In this document: positions 27,026 to 34,867 of the stretch, piece after piece
Layout: each line of letters starts with the position of its first letter
Numbering within the stretch: position 1 is the stretch's first letter
Assembly: GCA_017305715.1 (NCBI GenBank)
Contig: JAFKKG010000023.1
Location: 1 to 64,000, forward strand
Origin: Hyphomicrobiales bacterium
GTDB lineage: Bacteria; Pseudomonadota; Alphaproteobacteria; Rhizobiales; Xanthobacteraceae
DNA length: 64,000 nt
Reading direction: 5' to 3'
The notes under the pieces: generated by a model
What the model was told of the DNA's origin: nothing
What the model saw: only the letters and a program-made list of their open reading frames with translations
The model's database searches: none
Made by a program: the position numbers and the translations under genes

Positions 27026-28003
27026 TCAGGATTGCGCGAGCGGCGCGAATGCGTAGGCGTTGCCGTCCTTTGTAAACGTGCCGCGGCCGGGGAACGGGAA
27101 ATGCGCGCCGCAGATCATCATCTTGTCGGCGATGACACGATCGATCAGCTTGCGGCGGCTCGTAATCGCCATGGCGCCGTCCTGGTCATAGGCGCCCTGC
27201 CAGTCCGGATGCGGCGCCAGCAGCGCCGGCACATACATGGTGTCGTTCGACGCCATCAATTGATCCTTGCCCGAGGTGACGAGAAACGCCGCGTGGCCCG
27301 GGGTGTGGCCGGGCGCTGCGATCATGCGGACGCCGGGGGCGACTTCGGCGTTGTCCTCGACCAGTTTCCAGTTCTTCCAGGTCGGGAATACGTCCGAGAT
27401 GCGCTTGCCCGCGGGGCGGCGGCCTTCCGCCAGCTTTTCGACACGGCCGGGCTCGGTCCACCAATTATATTCGGTGCTGCTGACGATCAGCTCGGCATTG
27501 GGGAAGACGGCGGCGTTGGTGCCCTTCTCCATCAGGCCCCAGACATGGTCGGGATGGAAATGCGACACCAGGATGGTGGAGATCTTCTCGCGGTCGATCC
27601 CGGCGGCCTTCATGTTGGCCGGCAGGTTGGTGGCGTTGGCCTGCCACTGGCCGACGCCCGACCCGGAATCGATCATGATGTACTTGTCGCCGATCTTGAG
27701 CACGGTCACGGTGAGCGGGATCGGCATGAATTCGGTGGTGAGGCCGGCTTTCGAAAGCGCCTCCTTGGTGTCCTCGATCGAGGCATTCTTGATGAAGGTC
27801 GGATCGTGCGGCTTGCGCCAGATGCCGTCATAGACGGCGGTGACTTCGATCGAACCGACCTTGTATTTGTAGACGCCATTGGCCGGCTCGAGCGGCGCCT
27901 CGGCGTGGGCTGGATTGATGAGTGCAAGCTTCTTGCCGTGCAGCCCGAAGGCTGCGGCGACGGCAGCGGTAGCCAGGACACCCCGGCGGGACATTGACAG
28001 CAT
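27026..28003 (-). CDS. exported MBL-fold metallo-hydrolase
   Basis: 325 residues from the ATG at 28003 (GGGAG ribosome binding site). The N-terminus MSRRGVLATAAVAAAFGL is a twin-arginine-like signal, so the enzyme is probably exported folded. The metallo-beta-lactamase core has the HFHPDH metal motif, followed by AAPGHTPGHAAFLV and CGAHFPFPGRGTF. These give the ligands of a binuclear metal site. The substrate is not predictable (lactones, thioesters and others are known). First gene of an operon with the TPR and DoxX genes and divergent from the ECF sigma factor gene; its promoter region carries a site like that of the sigma gene. Confidence 0.88.
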   Translation of the reverse strand: MLSMSRRGVLATAAVAAAFGLHGKKLALINPAHAEAPLEPANGVYKYKVGSIEVTAVYDGIWRKPHDPTFIKNASIEDTKEALSKAGLTTEFMPIPLTVTVLKIGDKYIMIDSGSGVGQWQANATNLPANMKAAGIDREKISTILVSHFHPDHVWGLMEKGTNAAVFPNAELIVSSTEYNWWTEPGRVEKLAEGRRPAGKRISDVFPTWKNWKLVEDNAEVAPGVRMIAAPGHTPGHAAFLVTSGKDQLMASNDTMYVPALLAPHPDWQGAYDQDGAMAITSRRKLIDRVIADKMMICGAHFPFPGRGTFTKDGNAYAFAPLAQS

Positions 28004-28067
28004 TGAATTTCTCCCGGTTCGTAGCGGACGAAGCCCATTGCGCCGAACGCGCAACGCTTCCGATCAG

Positions 28068-28096
28068 GGAGACCGTGGTGATCGGGGATTTATTCG
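28068..28096 (-). promoter_or_regulatory. candidate ECF-type promoter of the MBL-TPR-DoxX operon
   Basis: On the minus strand CGAATA (28096-28091), a 17-base spacer and GTCTCC (28073-28068) stand about 65 bases before the MBL gene start codon. The site parallels the one before the sigma factor gene (GGAATA, 17 bases, GTCTAT), including ATCC before the -35 and a run of C after AATAAAY. Same spacing and shared bases suggest recognition by the neighbouring sigma factor. Confidence 0.5.
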
Positions 28097-28154
28097 GATG
28101 CCGGCAAAGATTTTTCGCTGGCGCCATAACACGACGATTTTTCTTCAAAAATCC

Positions 28155-28183
28155 GGAATAAACCCGGCCGGGCCAAGGTCTAT
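28155..28183 (+). promoter_or_regulatory. candidate ECF-type promoter of the sigma/anti-sigma operon
   Basis: GGAATA (28155-28160), 17 bases, GTCTAT (28178-28183), about 75 bases before the first possible start codon of the sigma factor gene. The GGAAT -35 type is common for ECF sigma factors, which usually drive their own gene. Two related sites lie at 28068-28096 and 30173-30201 on the other strand. Confidence 0.55.
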
Positions 28184-28256
28184 CTAGCTGTCACAGGTTC
28201 GTAACCGGTCATCCGGGGCCGCGCCGAAAGACAGAATAACGAGGCAGAACCACGTC

Positions 28257-29042
28257 ATGACGAGATCGCAGGCCGCGTACGGCAAGGCGCAGGAACCGTT
28301 GCTCGACGTACTTATCGCACTCGCAGCCCGGCTTGCCGGCGCGGGCAGGAATTTCGGACTTCGCGCGATGGCGGCCGGCGCCAGCGATGGCTTTCGTCAT
28401 GCGACGCGGCCCGGCACCCGTGAAGCCAAACCGGCCGCCAACGCGTCGGACCGCGCGGATGCCACGGCCAGCCGTCGATCGGCCGGCAGCAACGACAAAT
28501 ATGGCCGGTTCCAGCGCGAGATCGTGCCGCATCTGGATGCGGCCTATAATTTCGCGCGCTTTCTCAGCCGCAACCCCGATGCGGCCCAGGACATCGTGCA
28601 GGACAGTTTCTTGCGCGCCTATCGGGGCTTCGATGGCTATCAGGGCGGCGACGCCCGCGCCTGGATCTTCTCCATCGTGCGCAACTGCTATCACAATTGG
28701 TTGCTGGAAGGCCGACGCAAGGCACGGCTGGAGGTTGACGTCCATCACCGCGACGATGCCGCCGATTTTTCCGTCGACGACGTGCCCTCCGATGACGACA
28801 CGCCGGAAGCGGCCCTGCTGCGAAGCTCGGAGGCCGGTAAGGTGCGCAGCGTTCTCAATTTGCTGCCGCGCGCCTTGCGCGAGGTGCTGGTGCTGCGCGA
28901 ACTGGAAGGGTTGTCCTATCGCGAAATCGCCCAGACGGCGGCGTTGCCAATCGGCACCGTGATGTCGCGGCTGGCCCGCGCGCGCGATCACTTTGCGGCC
29001 GTATGGCACAGCCAGGCCAGGCTGCAGGAGGAACGGAAGTGA
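28257..29042 (+). CDS. ECF-type RNA polymerase sigma factor
   Basis: 261 residues from the ATG at 28257. The core starts near residue 83: sigma region 2 (FQREIVPHLDAAYNFARFLSR, DAAQDIVQDSFLRAYRGF, ARAWIFSIVRNCYHNWL) and region 4 (LPRALREVLVLRELEGLSYR, EIAQTAALPIGTVMSRLARA). There is no region 3, as in ECF factors. About 80 residues before region 2 are unusual for the family (ECF factors are often 170-200 residues); translation might start later, for example at the ATG at 28368. The stop overlaps the anti-sigma start (GTGA). A zinc-type anti-sigma factor next door points to a redox or envelope stress signal. Candidate self-regulated promoter at 28155-28183. Confidence 0.9.
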   Translation: MTRSQAAYGKAQEPLLDVLIALAARLAGAGRNFGLRAMAAGASDGFRHATRPGTREAKPAANASDRADATASRRSAGSNDKYGRFQREIVPHLDAAYNFARFLSRNPDAAQDIVQDSFLRAYRGFDGYQGGDARAWIFSIVRNCYHNWLLEGRRKARLEVDVHHRDDAADFSVDDVPSDDDTPEAALLRSSEAGKVRSVLNLLPRALREVLVLRELEGLSYREIAQTAALPIGTVMSRLARARDHFAAVWHSQARLQEERK

Positions 29043-29839
29043 ATACCGCCACTGCCCGACCCTGCTCCGAGTGGGAACTGATGCTGCACGGTTTTGTCGA
29101 CAACGAACTCGACGCCGCGCATTCCCTTCAGATCGAACGGCACATTGCGACCTGTCCGCATTGCGCCCAGCAACTGGAAAGCCTCAAAACCTTGAAACAG
29201 CGGATCGCTCAGCCGGGCGTTCATTGGCGCACGCCGGATCACGTCAGGGCGCAGGTCCTGGCGGCGATCGCGCAGGAGGCGGCCCAGCCCGCGCGCGTAT
29301 CGGCGCCCCGAGGCTTCAGCGCGCTCGAATTCGTCAGGAAATGGCTGTTCGTGCCGTCGCTGGCCGCGCTCGCCGCCAGCCTGTTCCTGGTGATCGGGCC
29401 GATGAACGATCGCTCGACCGTCAGCGACGAGGTCGTCGCGAGCCATGTCCGCTCGCTGCTGGTCGATCATCTCACCGATGTCGCGACCTCCGATCAGCAT
29501 ACGGTAAAGCCCTGGTTCAACGGCAAGATCGATTTCGCGCCGCCGGTGGTCGATCTGGTGCGCGAGGGATTTCCGCTGGCCGGCGGCCGTGTCGATTATA
29601 TCGGCGGCCGCGTCGTCGCCGCTCTGGTCTACAAGCGGCAGTCGCACGTCATCAATCTGTTCGTCTGGCCGGCGCAATCGGACGCAGCGGCTGCAACCGT
29701 GCGAACCGCCTCGTCCCGCGACGGCTACAATCTCGAGAACTGGCAGGCAGGCGGCCTGAACTTCTGGGCCGTTTCCGACGGCAATGCCGACGATCTCGCA
29801 CGCTTCCGGGATGCGTTTATCAACCGGACTTCCAAATAA
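29039..29839 (+). CDS. zinc-type anti-sigma factor (zf-HC2), membrane anchored
   Basis: 266 residues from GTG at 29039, overlapping the sigma stop codon by four bases. The N-terminal anti-sigma domain has the zinc motif His-x3-Cys-x2-Cys in ERHIATCPHCAQQLE, preceded by HGFVDNELD, a classic ZAS pattern. A single membrane segment (LFVPSLAALAASLFLVIGPM, about 105-125) leads to a periplasmic domain of about 140 residues with DHLTDVATSDQHTVKPWFNG and GGRVDYIGGRVVAALVYKRQ, a pattern seen in many ECF-linked membrane anti-sigma factors. It should hold the sigma factor inactive until a signal in the cytoplasm (oxidation of zinc thiols) or periplasm releases it. Confidence 0.9.
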   Translation: MNTATARPCSEWELMLHGFVDNELDAAHSLQIERHIATCPHCAQQLESLKTLKQRIAQPGVHWRTPDHVRAQVLAAIAQEAAQPARVSAPRGFSALEFVRKWLFVPSLAALAASLFLVIGPMNDRSTVSDEVVASHVRSLLVDHLTDVATSDQHTVKPWFNGKIDFAPPVVDLVREGFPLAGGRVDYIGGRVVAALVYKRQSHVINLFVWPAQSDAAAATVRTASSRDGYNLENWQAGGLNFWAVSDGNADDLARFRDAFINRTSK

Positions 29840-29843
29840 CGAA

Positions 29844-29875
29844 AGGGCGGATCGAGGCTTTGCCCGATCCGCCCT
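29844..29875. terminator. bidirectional terminator-like hairpin
   Basis: An 11-base perfect stem AGGGCGGATCG/CGATCCGCCCT with a 10-base loop lies 4 bases after the anti-sigma stop, between two convergent genes. On the minus strand it is followed by TTTCGTTATTT, a modest T-rich tract. It probably ends transcription from one or both sides. Confidence 0.6.
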
Positions 29876-29896
29876 CCACTTCCGTCACTTCGCCGG

Positions 29897-30124
29897 TTAC
29901 TTGCGCGCCTTGGGATGCCGCGCGGGCAGCGGGTGACGCATGATCATTCGCGGCGCCATCGCCATCGCATCGGCCGGCGGCCGCGAGGTGCCGATGCCGA
30001 GATCGCCGTTGGGATAAACGAATGCGAACATTCCGGGCTCATCGATCATGTGCGACTGCGCCGAAGCGGGCGATGCGATCAGCGCCAACAGGACAGCCGC
30101 GCCGAGAAATTTGATCTTGGTCAT
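29897..30124 (-). CDS. small secreted protein of unknown function
   Basis: 75 residues from the ATG at 30124, preceded by GAGGAGAAC. The signal peptide MTKIKFLGAAVLLALIASPA ends at ASAQ, leaving a mature protein of about 52 residues with FAFVYPNGDLGIGTSRPP, a Met/Ala/Pro-rich middle (PADAMAMAPRMIMRHP) and a basic C-terminus (RHPKARK). I do not recognise a family. It is convergent with the anti-sigma gene and its upstream region has a GGAATG-N17-GTCTTG site like the ECF promoters, so it may be a member of the same regulon. Confidence 0.7.
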   Translation of the reverse strand: MTKIKFLGAAVLLALIASPASAQSHMIDEPGMFAFVYPNGDLGIGTSRPPADAMAMAPRMIMRHPLPARHPKARK

Positions 30125-30172
30125 TGATGTTCTCCTCATTACCGACCCACATCGAAGTGGATCGTCAGAGAA

Positions 30173-30201
30173 CAAGACCACCGTCGCTGCGGCGACATTC
30201 C
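30173..30201 (-). promoter_or_regulatory. candidate ECF-type promoter of the small secreted protein gene
   Basis: On the minus strand GGAATG (30201-30196), 17 bases, GTCTTG (30178-30173), about 50 bases before the start codon at 30124. The -35 keeps GGAAT and the -10 keeps GTCT of the site before the sigma factor gene, with identical spacing. This is the third site of this type within 2.2 kb. Confidence 0.45.
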
Positions 30202-30350
30202 GCTCGCCGCCATCACGCTTCGTCGATCATTATTTTACGGCGCGCGCGGGGATGTGATGGAATGCAGGGGCGTGATTAACTTTCGTCGCCCCGGCGAAAG
30301 TTTCAGCCCATTCATGACGTCATCCCGGCGCTGCGCCAGGACGGCAAGAA

Positions 30351-31538
30351 TCAAAACAGCGGCGGGACTTGTCCGACCTTCAGCGGGCCGAAGAACACCG
30401 CGCCGTCGACGAAGCGCAGCGGGAAGCTGCGCGCCTTCTTGCCTTCGAGTTCGGCCGGCGTGCCGAGCGCGTTGATGCCGACGGCGACGCCGACATTGGT
30501 GTTCTGCTTTACAACTTTGCCGAGGCCCGGAATGGCCTTGTCGAGCGCGCCGAACAGATTGGTGAGGTCCTGGCTCTTCACCCCCGGCGCCACGCGATCG
30601 AGCGTTGCCTGCGGCACGCCCTGCTCCAGCATTTTATCGATGCCGAGTGCCGGAATGATCCGCTCCAGCCCCGTTACCGTCATCTGCAGTTCGCCCTCGA
30701 TCCGCCCCTCGGCGTTGAGACCGAGCGTTCCGGCTGAAATGGCGATCAGTTCGCCCTGCTCGACGCGCGAGCGCACGATCTCGACCTTGCCGCCGGCGGC
30801 CTGGATCTCGCGGAAGCGCGCGGGCCACGGCTTTGGCGAGAAATCCTTCAGACCGCTGAGCTTGACCTGAATGTCGGATTTGAACGGCGCCGCCAGCAGC
30901 GGATGCAGTTCCTGGATGCTGCCGTCGGAAATCTGCAAGACGGCTTCGATCACGGGATCGGCTTTCACCGATCCATCCACCAGCCGGCCATGCAGTTCGA
31001 CATGATTGGCCTTCGCCAGCGGCGTCTGCACCGGGCCGTTGACGCGGTCGATCGAGGGATTGTCGAACGCGAGATCAACGCGCTCCGGCGCGGTGGGCAG
31101 GCCCGCGATGCTGCTGCGGCCCACGGTCCAGCTCACTTTCATCGACGGCGGCTGGCCGCGATCGGCAATCGTCGCTGGCGACTTGAATTCGGCGATCAGC
31201 AATTTCGGCTGGTAAATCGAGGCGATTACCATGATCTCGCCGAGTTGCGCCGTGAACGGCGCCGGCGCCCCGGCGGTCTGCGACACCAGCGTGACGCTGG
31301 CGTCCTCGCAACTCACTTCGAGGCGGAACGGATAACCCGCGACCGAGCGCTTGGCGCAATCATAAATCCGGCCGGACTTCGCTTCCCGCGCGCGCCATTC
31401 GTCGGCGCGGACGCCGACCTCGGACGCCGCATAGAACCAGAATCCGCTCCAGACGATGGCGGCGACCACCAGAAGAGCGGGCATGATGAAAAGGCGCCAA
31501 AGCGGGCGCCGGCGCGGCGCAGGGGTCATGTCAGGCAT
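30351..31538 (-). CDS. DUF2125 domain-containing protein
   Basis: 395 residues, one N-terminal membrane segment (LFIMPALLVVAAIVWSGFWFYA) and a large periplasmic part. The family pattern is clear: RIYDCAKRSVAGYPFRLEVSCEDASVTL near residue 55-85, with two cysteines, then long beta-rich stretches. DUF2125 proteins are common in alphaproteobacteria and their function is not known; the fold resembles envelope lipid-binding or AsmA-like proteins, which is inference. The gene stands between a region without genes (30202-30350) and the divergent ChaC gene. Confidence 0.88.
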   Translation of the reverse strand: MPDMTPAPRRRPLWRLFIMPALLVVAAIVWSGFWFYAASEVGVRADEWRAREAKSGRIYDCAKRSVAGYPFRLEVSCEDASVTLVSQTAGAPAPFTAQLGEIMVIASIYQPKLLIAEFKSPATIADRGQPPSMKVSWTVGRSSIAGLPTAPERVDLAFDNPSIDRVNGPVQTPLAKANHVELHGRLVDGSVKADPVIEAVLQISDGSIQELHPLLAAPFKSDIQVKLSGLKDFSPKPWPARFREIQAAGGKVEIVRSRVEQGELIAISAGTLGLNAEGRIEGELQMTVTGLERIIPALGIDKMLEQGVPQATLDRVAPGVKSQDLTNLFGALDKAIPGLGKVVKQNTNVGVAVGINALGTPAELEGKKARSFPLRFVDGAVFFGPLKVGQVPPLF

Positions 31539-31638
31539 GTGGCGACCTTTGGATCATGATTTTGTCAAATGTAAGCGAGCGGCCCTTCCAACAAAAGGCG
31601 TTGAATTTGCTTCACTTTGCCGGTAGCCGTGGCGCCTA

Positions 31639-32226
31639 ATGTCCAACATTACTCTGGCAGATTCGGAATTCGGGGGCGGCGACCTCTGGGTGTTCGGCTA
31701 TGGCTCGCTGATATGGCGGCCAGGCTTCGAATTCCTCGAACGGGTGCCGGCCCGGCTGATCGGCGAACACCGCGCGCTCTGCGTCTATTCGTTCGTCCAT
31801 CGCGGCACGCCGGAAAAGCCCGGTCTCGTGCTCGGGCTCGATCGCGGCGGCGCCTGCCGCGGCGTTGCGTTCCGCGTCGCGGAAAAGAACCGCGCCGCCA
31901 CGATCGCCTATTTGCGCGAGCGCGAACAGGTCACCTCCGTCTACCGTGAGGTGAAGCGCTCGGTGTGGCTGGAGAACGAGGCGCGGCAACGCGTCAGCGC
32001 GCTGGCCTACGTCGTCGATCGCGGCCATGTGCAATATGCCGGACGGCTGTCGCTGGCGGACCAGTTGCGCCACGTGCTGCAGGGGCACGGCCAGTCCGGC
32101 GTCAACCGCGATTATGTGCTGGCGACCGTCAAGGCGATCGAGGCCGAAGGGTTTCGCGACTCGCAGTTGCATCAACTGGCGATCATGCTGCACGATTCGC
32201 ACCCGGCGTCGCACCGGCCGCGGTGA
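31639..32226 (+). CDS. gamma-glutamylcyclotransferase (ChaC family)
   Basis: 195 residues. The ChaC signature VFGYGSLIWRPGFEFLER starts the domain; the catalytic Glu is expected in the REREQVTSVYREV region (residues about 93-106). These enzymes cleave the gamma-glutamyl bond of glutathione, giving 5-oxoproline and Cys-Gly. The YVVDRGHVQYAGRLSLADQLRHVLQGHGQSGVNRDYVLATV stretch agrees with the family. Divergent from the DUF2125 gene; about 150 bases precede the next gene on the same strand. Confidence 0.9.
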   Translation: MSNITLADSEFGGGDLWVFGYGSLIWRPGFEFLERVPARLIGEHRALCVYSFVHRGTPEKPGLVLGLDRGGACRGVAFRVAEKNRAATIAYLREREQVTSVYREVKRSVWLENEARQRVSALAYVVDRGHVQYAGRLSLADQLRHVLQGHGQSGVNRDYVLATVKAIEAEGFRDSQLHQLAIMLHDSHPASHRPR

Positions 32227-32302
32227 AAACCGCCCGGCCATTCGCTATCTCGATACCGGCTCTGCGGATGTGTAAAACCTTACGGAATAGGCGTTTGCGG
32301 CA

Positions 32303-32333
32303 TTTTCGCCACCCTGCATTGACGGGGCGAAAA
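32303..32333. terminator. inverted repeat, possible terminator after ChaC gene
   Basis: TTTTCGCC (32303-32310) and GGCGAAAA (32326-32333) form an eight-base stem with a 15-base loop in the gap between the ChaC and GrlR-like genes. No T tract follows the stem on the plus strand, but the stem's AT-rich outer end could serve either strand. It may be a terminator or a site in the leader of the next gene. Confidence 0.3.
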
Positions 32334-32372
32334 ACGGATGACGCACATGGCGTTCTGGGCTAGGTGTGCCGC

Positions 32373-33095
32373 ATGGGCAACACATCAGGCCGTTTCGACG
32401 GCTTCTTCAAAAGCGAGTTCAAGGTCGATGAGGCGGTCGGACGTAGCGTGAGCTACATCCGCGACGGCAAGCTATTGGGCGGTAATTCCGGATTCGCCCA
32501 TATCGGAACCTATCGGTTCGACGGCGACATGATCGCCGTCGAAGTGACGAGCCGCCGGCACAATTTTGGCGCCGCGCATCAATCGCTGCTCGGCTCCGAC
32601 GTTTCGACGATTGCGGTGACCGGGCGGGCGGTCGGGAAAGCGTTTTGCTTCGAGGGCAGCTCGCCGCAAATGCCCCATGCCATTTTCCGGTCGGTGATGA
32701 CGCCGCTGGACGAAAGCGAACTCGCAGCCCCCGGTCCGATCGGCGAGGGCGCCATTTCCAACGGGCTCTACTCGATCCATCTCCAGATTCTCGACGGCCT
32801 GAAGGGCGGATTGACCGGGGTGATGCTGTTGAACAATGGCCGCATCCTCGGCGGCGACGCCTTCTTCTATTATCTCGGGTCGTATTCCTCCTCGAACGGC
32901 CGCTGGAAGGGCCAGATGGTCAATCAGGAACACACTCCCGCGCGCGGCGAAGATCCGGTCTTCGGCGGCCACGAAATCGGCATCGGGTTTTCCGGGACCT
33001 GCGATGCGGAGGGCGGCACCCTCGAGGGCACCGCGCTGGCGGGCAAGCGCAGCATCCGCTTCGAAGCCGAGCTCAAGCTGATCTGCGCGGCTTAG
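32373..33095 (+). CDS. GrlR-like protein with duplicated domain
   Basis: 240 residues, no signal peptide. The C-terminal half (ISNGLYSIHLQILDGLKGGL, TGVMLLNNGRILGGDAFFYY, LGSYSSSNGRWKGQMV) matches the GrlR fold, a small lipocalin-like regulator first known as negative regulator of type III secretion in enteropathogens. The N-terminal half repeats the core: SYIRDGKLLGGNSGFAHIGT against LLNNGRILGGDAFFYYLGS. Rhizobial GrlR-like proteins occur without a type III system and their role is unknown. ATG 32373 has AGG 8 bases upstream; a GTG at 32364 is the alternative. It has no GrlA partner nearby. Confidence 0.8.
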   Translation: MGNTSGRFDGFFKSEFKVDEAVGRSVSYIRDGKLLGGNSGFAHIGTYRFDGDMIAVEVTSRRHNFGAAHQSLLGSDVSTIAVTGRAVGKAFCFEGSSPQMPHAIFRSVMTPLDESELAAPGPIGEGAISNGLYSIHLQILDGLKGGLTGVMLLNNGRILGGDAFFYYLGSYSSSNGRWKGQMVNQEHTPARGEDPVFGGHEIGIGFSGTCDAEGGTLEGTALAGKRSIRFEAELKLICAA

Positions 33096-33113
33096 GAAGC
33101 GTCGTCGCCTGCC

Positions 33114-33830
33114 TCAATTCGCCTGCGCGGTGGCCGGGCGGCGCGGCGGCAGTGAGCCGGTCGATTGATCGAAATCAGGCACCAGATCGATGCCGAGGCC
33201 GGCCAGTGTCACCCGCACTTCGGCGGCGACGAATTTCACATATTCCGACAACAGCAGGCGCAACGTCGCGCCCGAGGTCCACCATGGCTCATCCCGCCAT
33301 CGGTCGCCGACCACCGAGAACGGGATCAGTTCGATTTCCGGCATCGCATGCGATAATTCGACGATCGCGCGCGGCATGTGGTAGTTCGAGGTCACCACGA
33401 TCAGCGACTTGAAGCCACGATCCTTGACCCAGCGCCGCGTCTCGGCCGCATTGCTTCGGGTATTGACCGCGGAGCGGTCGAGATCGACGCAGCAGCCGAG
33501 CAGCGATTGATTGTCCGGCAGTGATCGGGAGATATCGCTGGTGGCGTTGGCCGGGTGCACGCCCGAAATCAAGAGCCGCTTGCCGTAACCGCCGGCCAGC
33601 AATTCCATCGCATCCGACACCCGCGACGAGCCGCCGGTCAGCACCACGATGCCATCGGCATTGCGGGCCGGCTTGACTTCGACGCCGCGCAGTTGCGAGA
33701 GGAACGCGACAAAACCCACTGCCGCGCCGACGAAGCCGATCGCCAGCACACCCACGATGGTCGCGCGCAGCCACCCGCGCGGCCTCGCGGCCGGCGCTTT
33801 CGGCGACGTATCGTCGGACTGCACGCTCAT
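33114..33830 (-). CDS. YdcF/SanA family (DUF218) membrane protein
   Basis: 238 residues. One N-terminal membrane segment (ATIVGVLAIGFVGAAVGFVAF) is followed by a DUF218 domain: DGIVVLTGGSSRVSDAMELLAGGYGKRLLISG, with SNAAETRRWVKDRGFKSLIVVTSNYHMPRA. The conserved acidic and TSxYHMxRA motifs mark the YdcF/SanA/ElyC group, which is involved in envelope integrity and handling of lipid carrier intermediates. It lies directly upstream (in transcription: after) of ftsE-ftsX on the minus strand, with 65 bases between, so co-transcription is likely. Confidence 0.88.
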   Translation of the reverse strand: MSVQSDDTSPKAPAARPRGWLRATIVGVLAIGFVGAAVGFVAFLSQLRGVEVKPARNADGIVVLTGGSSRVSDAMELLAGGYGKRLLISGVHPANATSDISRSLPDNQSLLGCCVDLDRSAVNTRSNAAETRRWVKDRGFKSLIVVTSNYHMPRAIVELSHAMPEIELIPFSVVGDRWRDEPWWTSGATLRLLLSEYVKFVAAEVRVTLAGLGIDLVPDFDQSTGSLPPRRPATAQAN

Positions 33831-33895
33831 GTGGCTCCGGTATTCCTCTCCCCGCGCAATTCTAGAACTTTTTTGGGCGAAGTGGAGTCCGGTTG

Positions 33896-34867
33896 CTACT
33901 CGATATCATCCAGCGTCGCGAATAGCGTCCGCCGCGAGGCCCAGGCCGTGATCGCGGCGATCAGCAGCGCCTGTACCGCCAGCACCAGATAGCCGGACGG
34001 ACGCAGCGAAAACGTGCCCAGCAATGCGGCGAATTGATCGCCGACCGGCGTGCCCGAGAACCAGCTTGCGATCGATTCGGAGAAGCCAAAACCCAGCATT
34101 GCAGCGCCGCCGCCGATCAACCCGCCTTCGAGACCCAGCCGCAGAAAATGCCGCAGGAAGCGGTTGGCGATGAAGCTGTCGCCGGCGCCTACGAAATGCA
34201 GCACCTCGACGATCGGGCGGTTCGCCGCCATCGCGCCGCGGGTTGCAAACGACACCGAAATGATGGTCGCCACGATCACCAGCGCCAGGATGCCGATGCC
34301 GGCGAAGACCGTCGCTCCGGTCATCGAGCGCATGCGCTCGATCCAGGCGCGATGATCGTCGACGCTGGCGGAGGGCGCGGCTTGCAGCACCCGCGCCCGG
34401 AGCGCAGCGAGATCAGGCGTGCCGCCGGGCGACACGCGCGCGACGATGACGCGCGGCACGGGCAGTTGATCGATCGACAATCCGCTGCCGAGCCACGGCT
34501 CCAGTAATTTCGCCGACTCGTCCTTGCTGAAGGGCCGGACCTCGACGATGCCTGGTTGGGTCCGCATCGCTTCGGCGGCGGCCGCAGTATCGCGGTCGAG
34601 ATCGCGGCCGGCCTGCGGGCGGACCTGGATGGTGATTTCGCTGGCTACTTCCGACTGCCATTCCGCCGCCGACGCGCTCACCAGGAGCACGGCACCCGTC
34701 GTGATCGAGGCGAGGAACGTCATGATGGCGACGACGGCGACCAGCGCACGGCCGGAGATCGAAGCGCGCGGCACGATCGGCGACATGTTGCGCGCCCGCG
34801 CCGGGACCTGCGGACGTTCGTTGCCGAGATCGACCAGCGGACCATGCTCGTCACCGGTCCTACTCAT
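33896..34867 (-). CDS. ftsX: cell division protein FtsX
   Basis: 323 residues from the ATG at 34867, overlapping the end of ftsE by 8 bases. Topology is that of FtsX: one membrane segment (LVAVVAIMTFLASITTGAVLL), a periplasmic domain of about 120 residues, then three segments (GIGILALVIVATIISVSFATRG, LEGGLIGGGAAMLGFGF, YLVLAVQALLIAAITAWAS). FtsX with FtsE forms a type VII ABC complex at the division site that activates peptidoglycan hydrolases through periplasmic coiled-coil partners. The M23 peptidase at 1118 may be a related target, but this is inference. Confidence 0.92.
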   Translation of the reverse strand: MSRTGDEHGPLVDLGNERPQVPARARNMSPIVPRASISGRALVAVVAIMTFLASITTGAVLLVSASAAEWQSEVASEITIQVRPQAGRDLDRDTAAAAEAMRTQPGIVEVRPFSKDESAKLLEPWLGSGLSIDQLPVPRVIVARVSPGGTPDLAALRARVLQAAPSASVDDHRAWIERMRSMTGATVFAGIGILALVIVATIISVSFATRGAMAANRPIVEVLHFVGAGDSFIANRFLRHFLRLGLEGGLIGGGAAMLGFGFSESIASWFSGTPVGDQFAALLGTFSLRPSGYLVLAVQALLIAAITAWASRRTLFATLDDIE

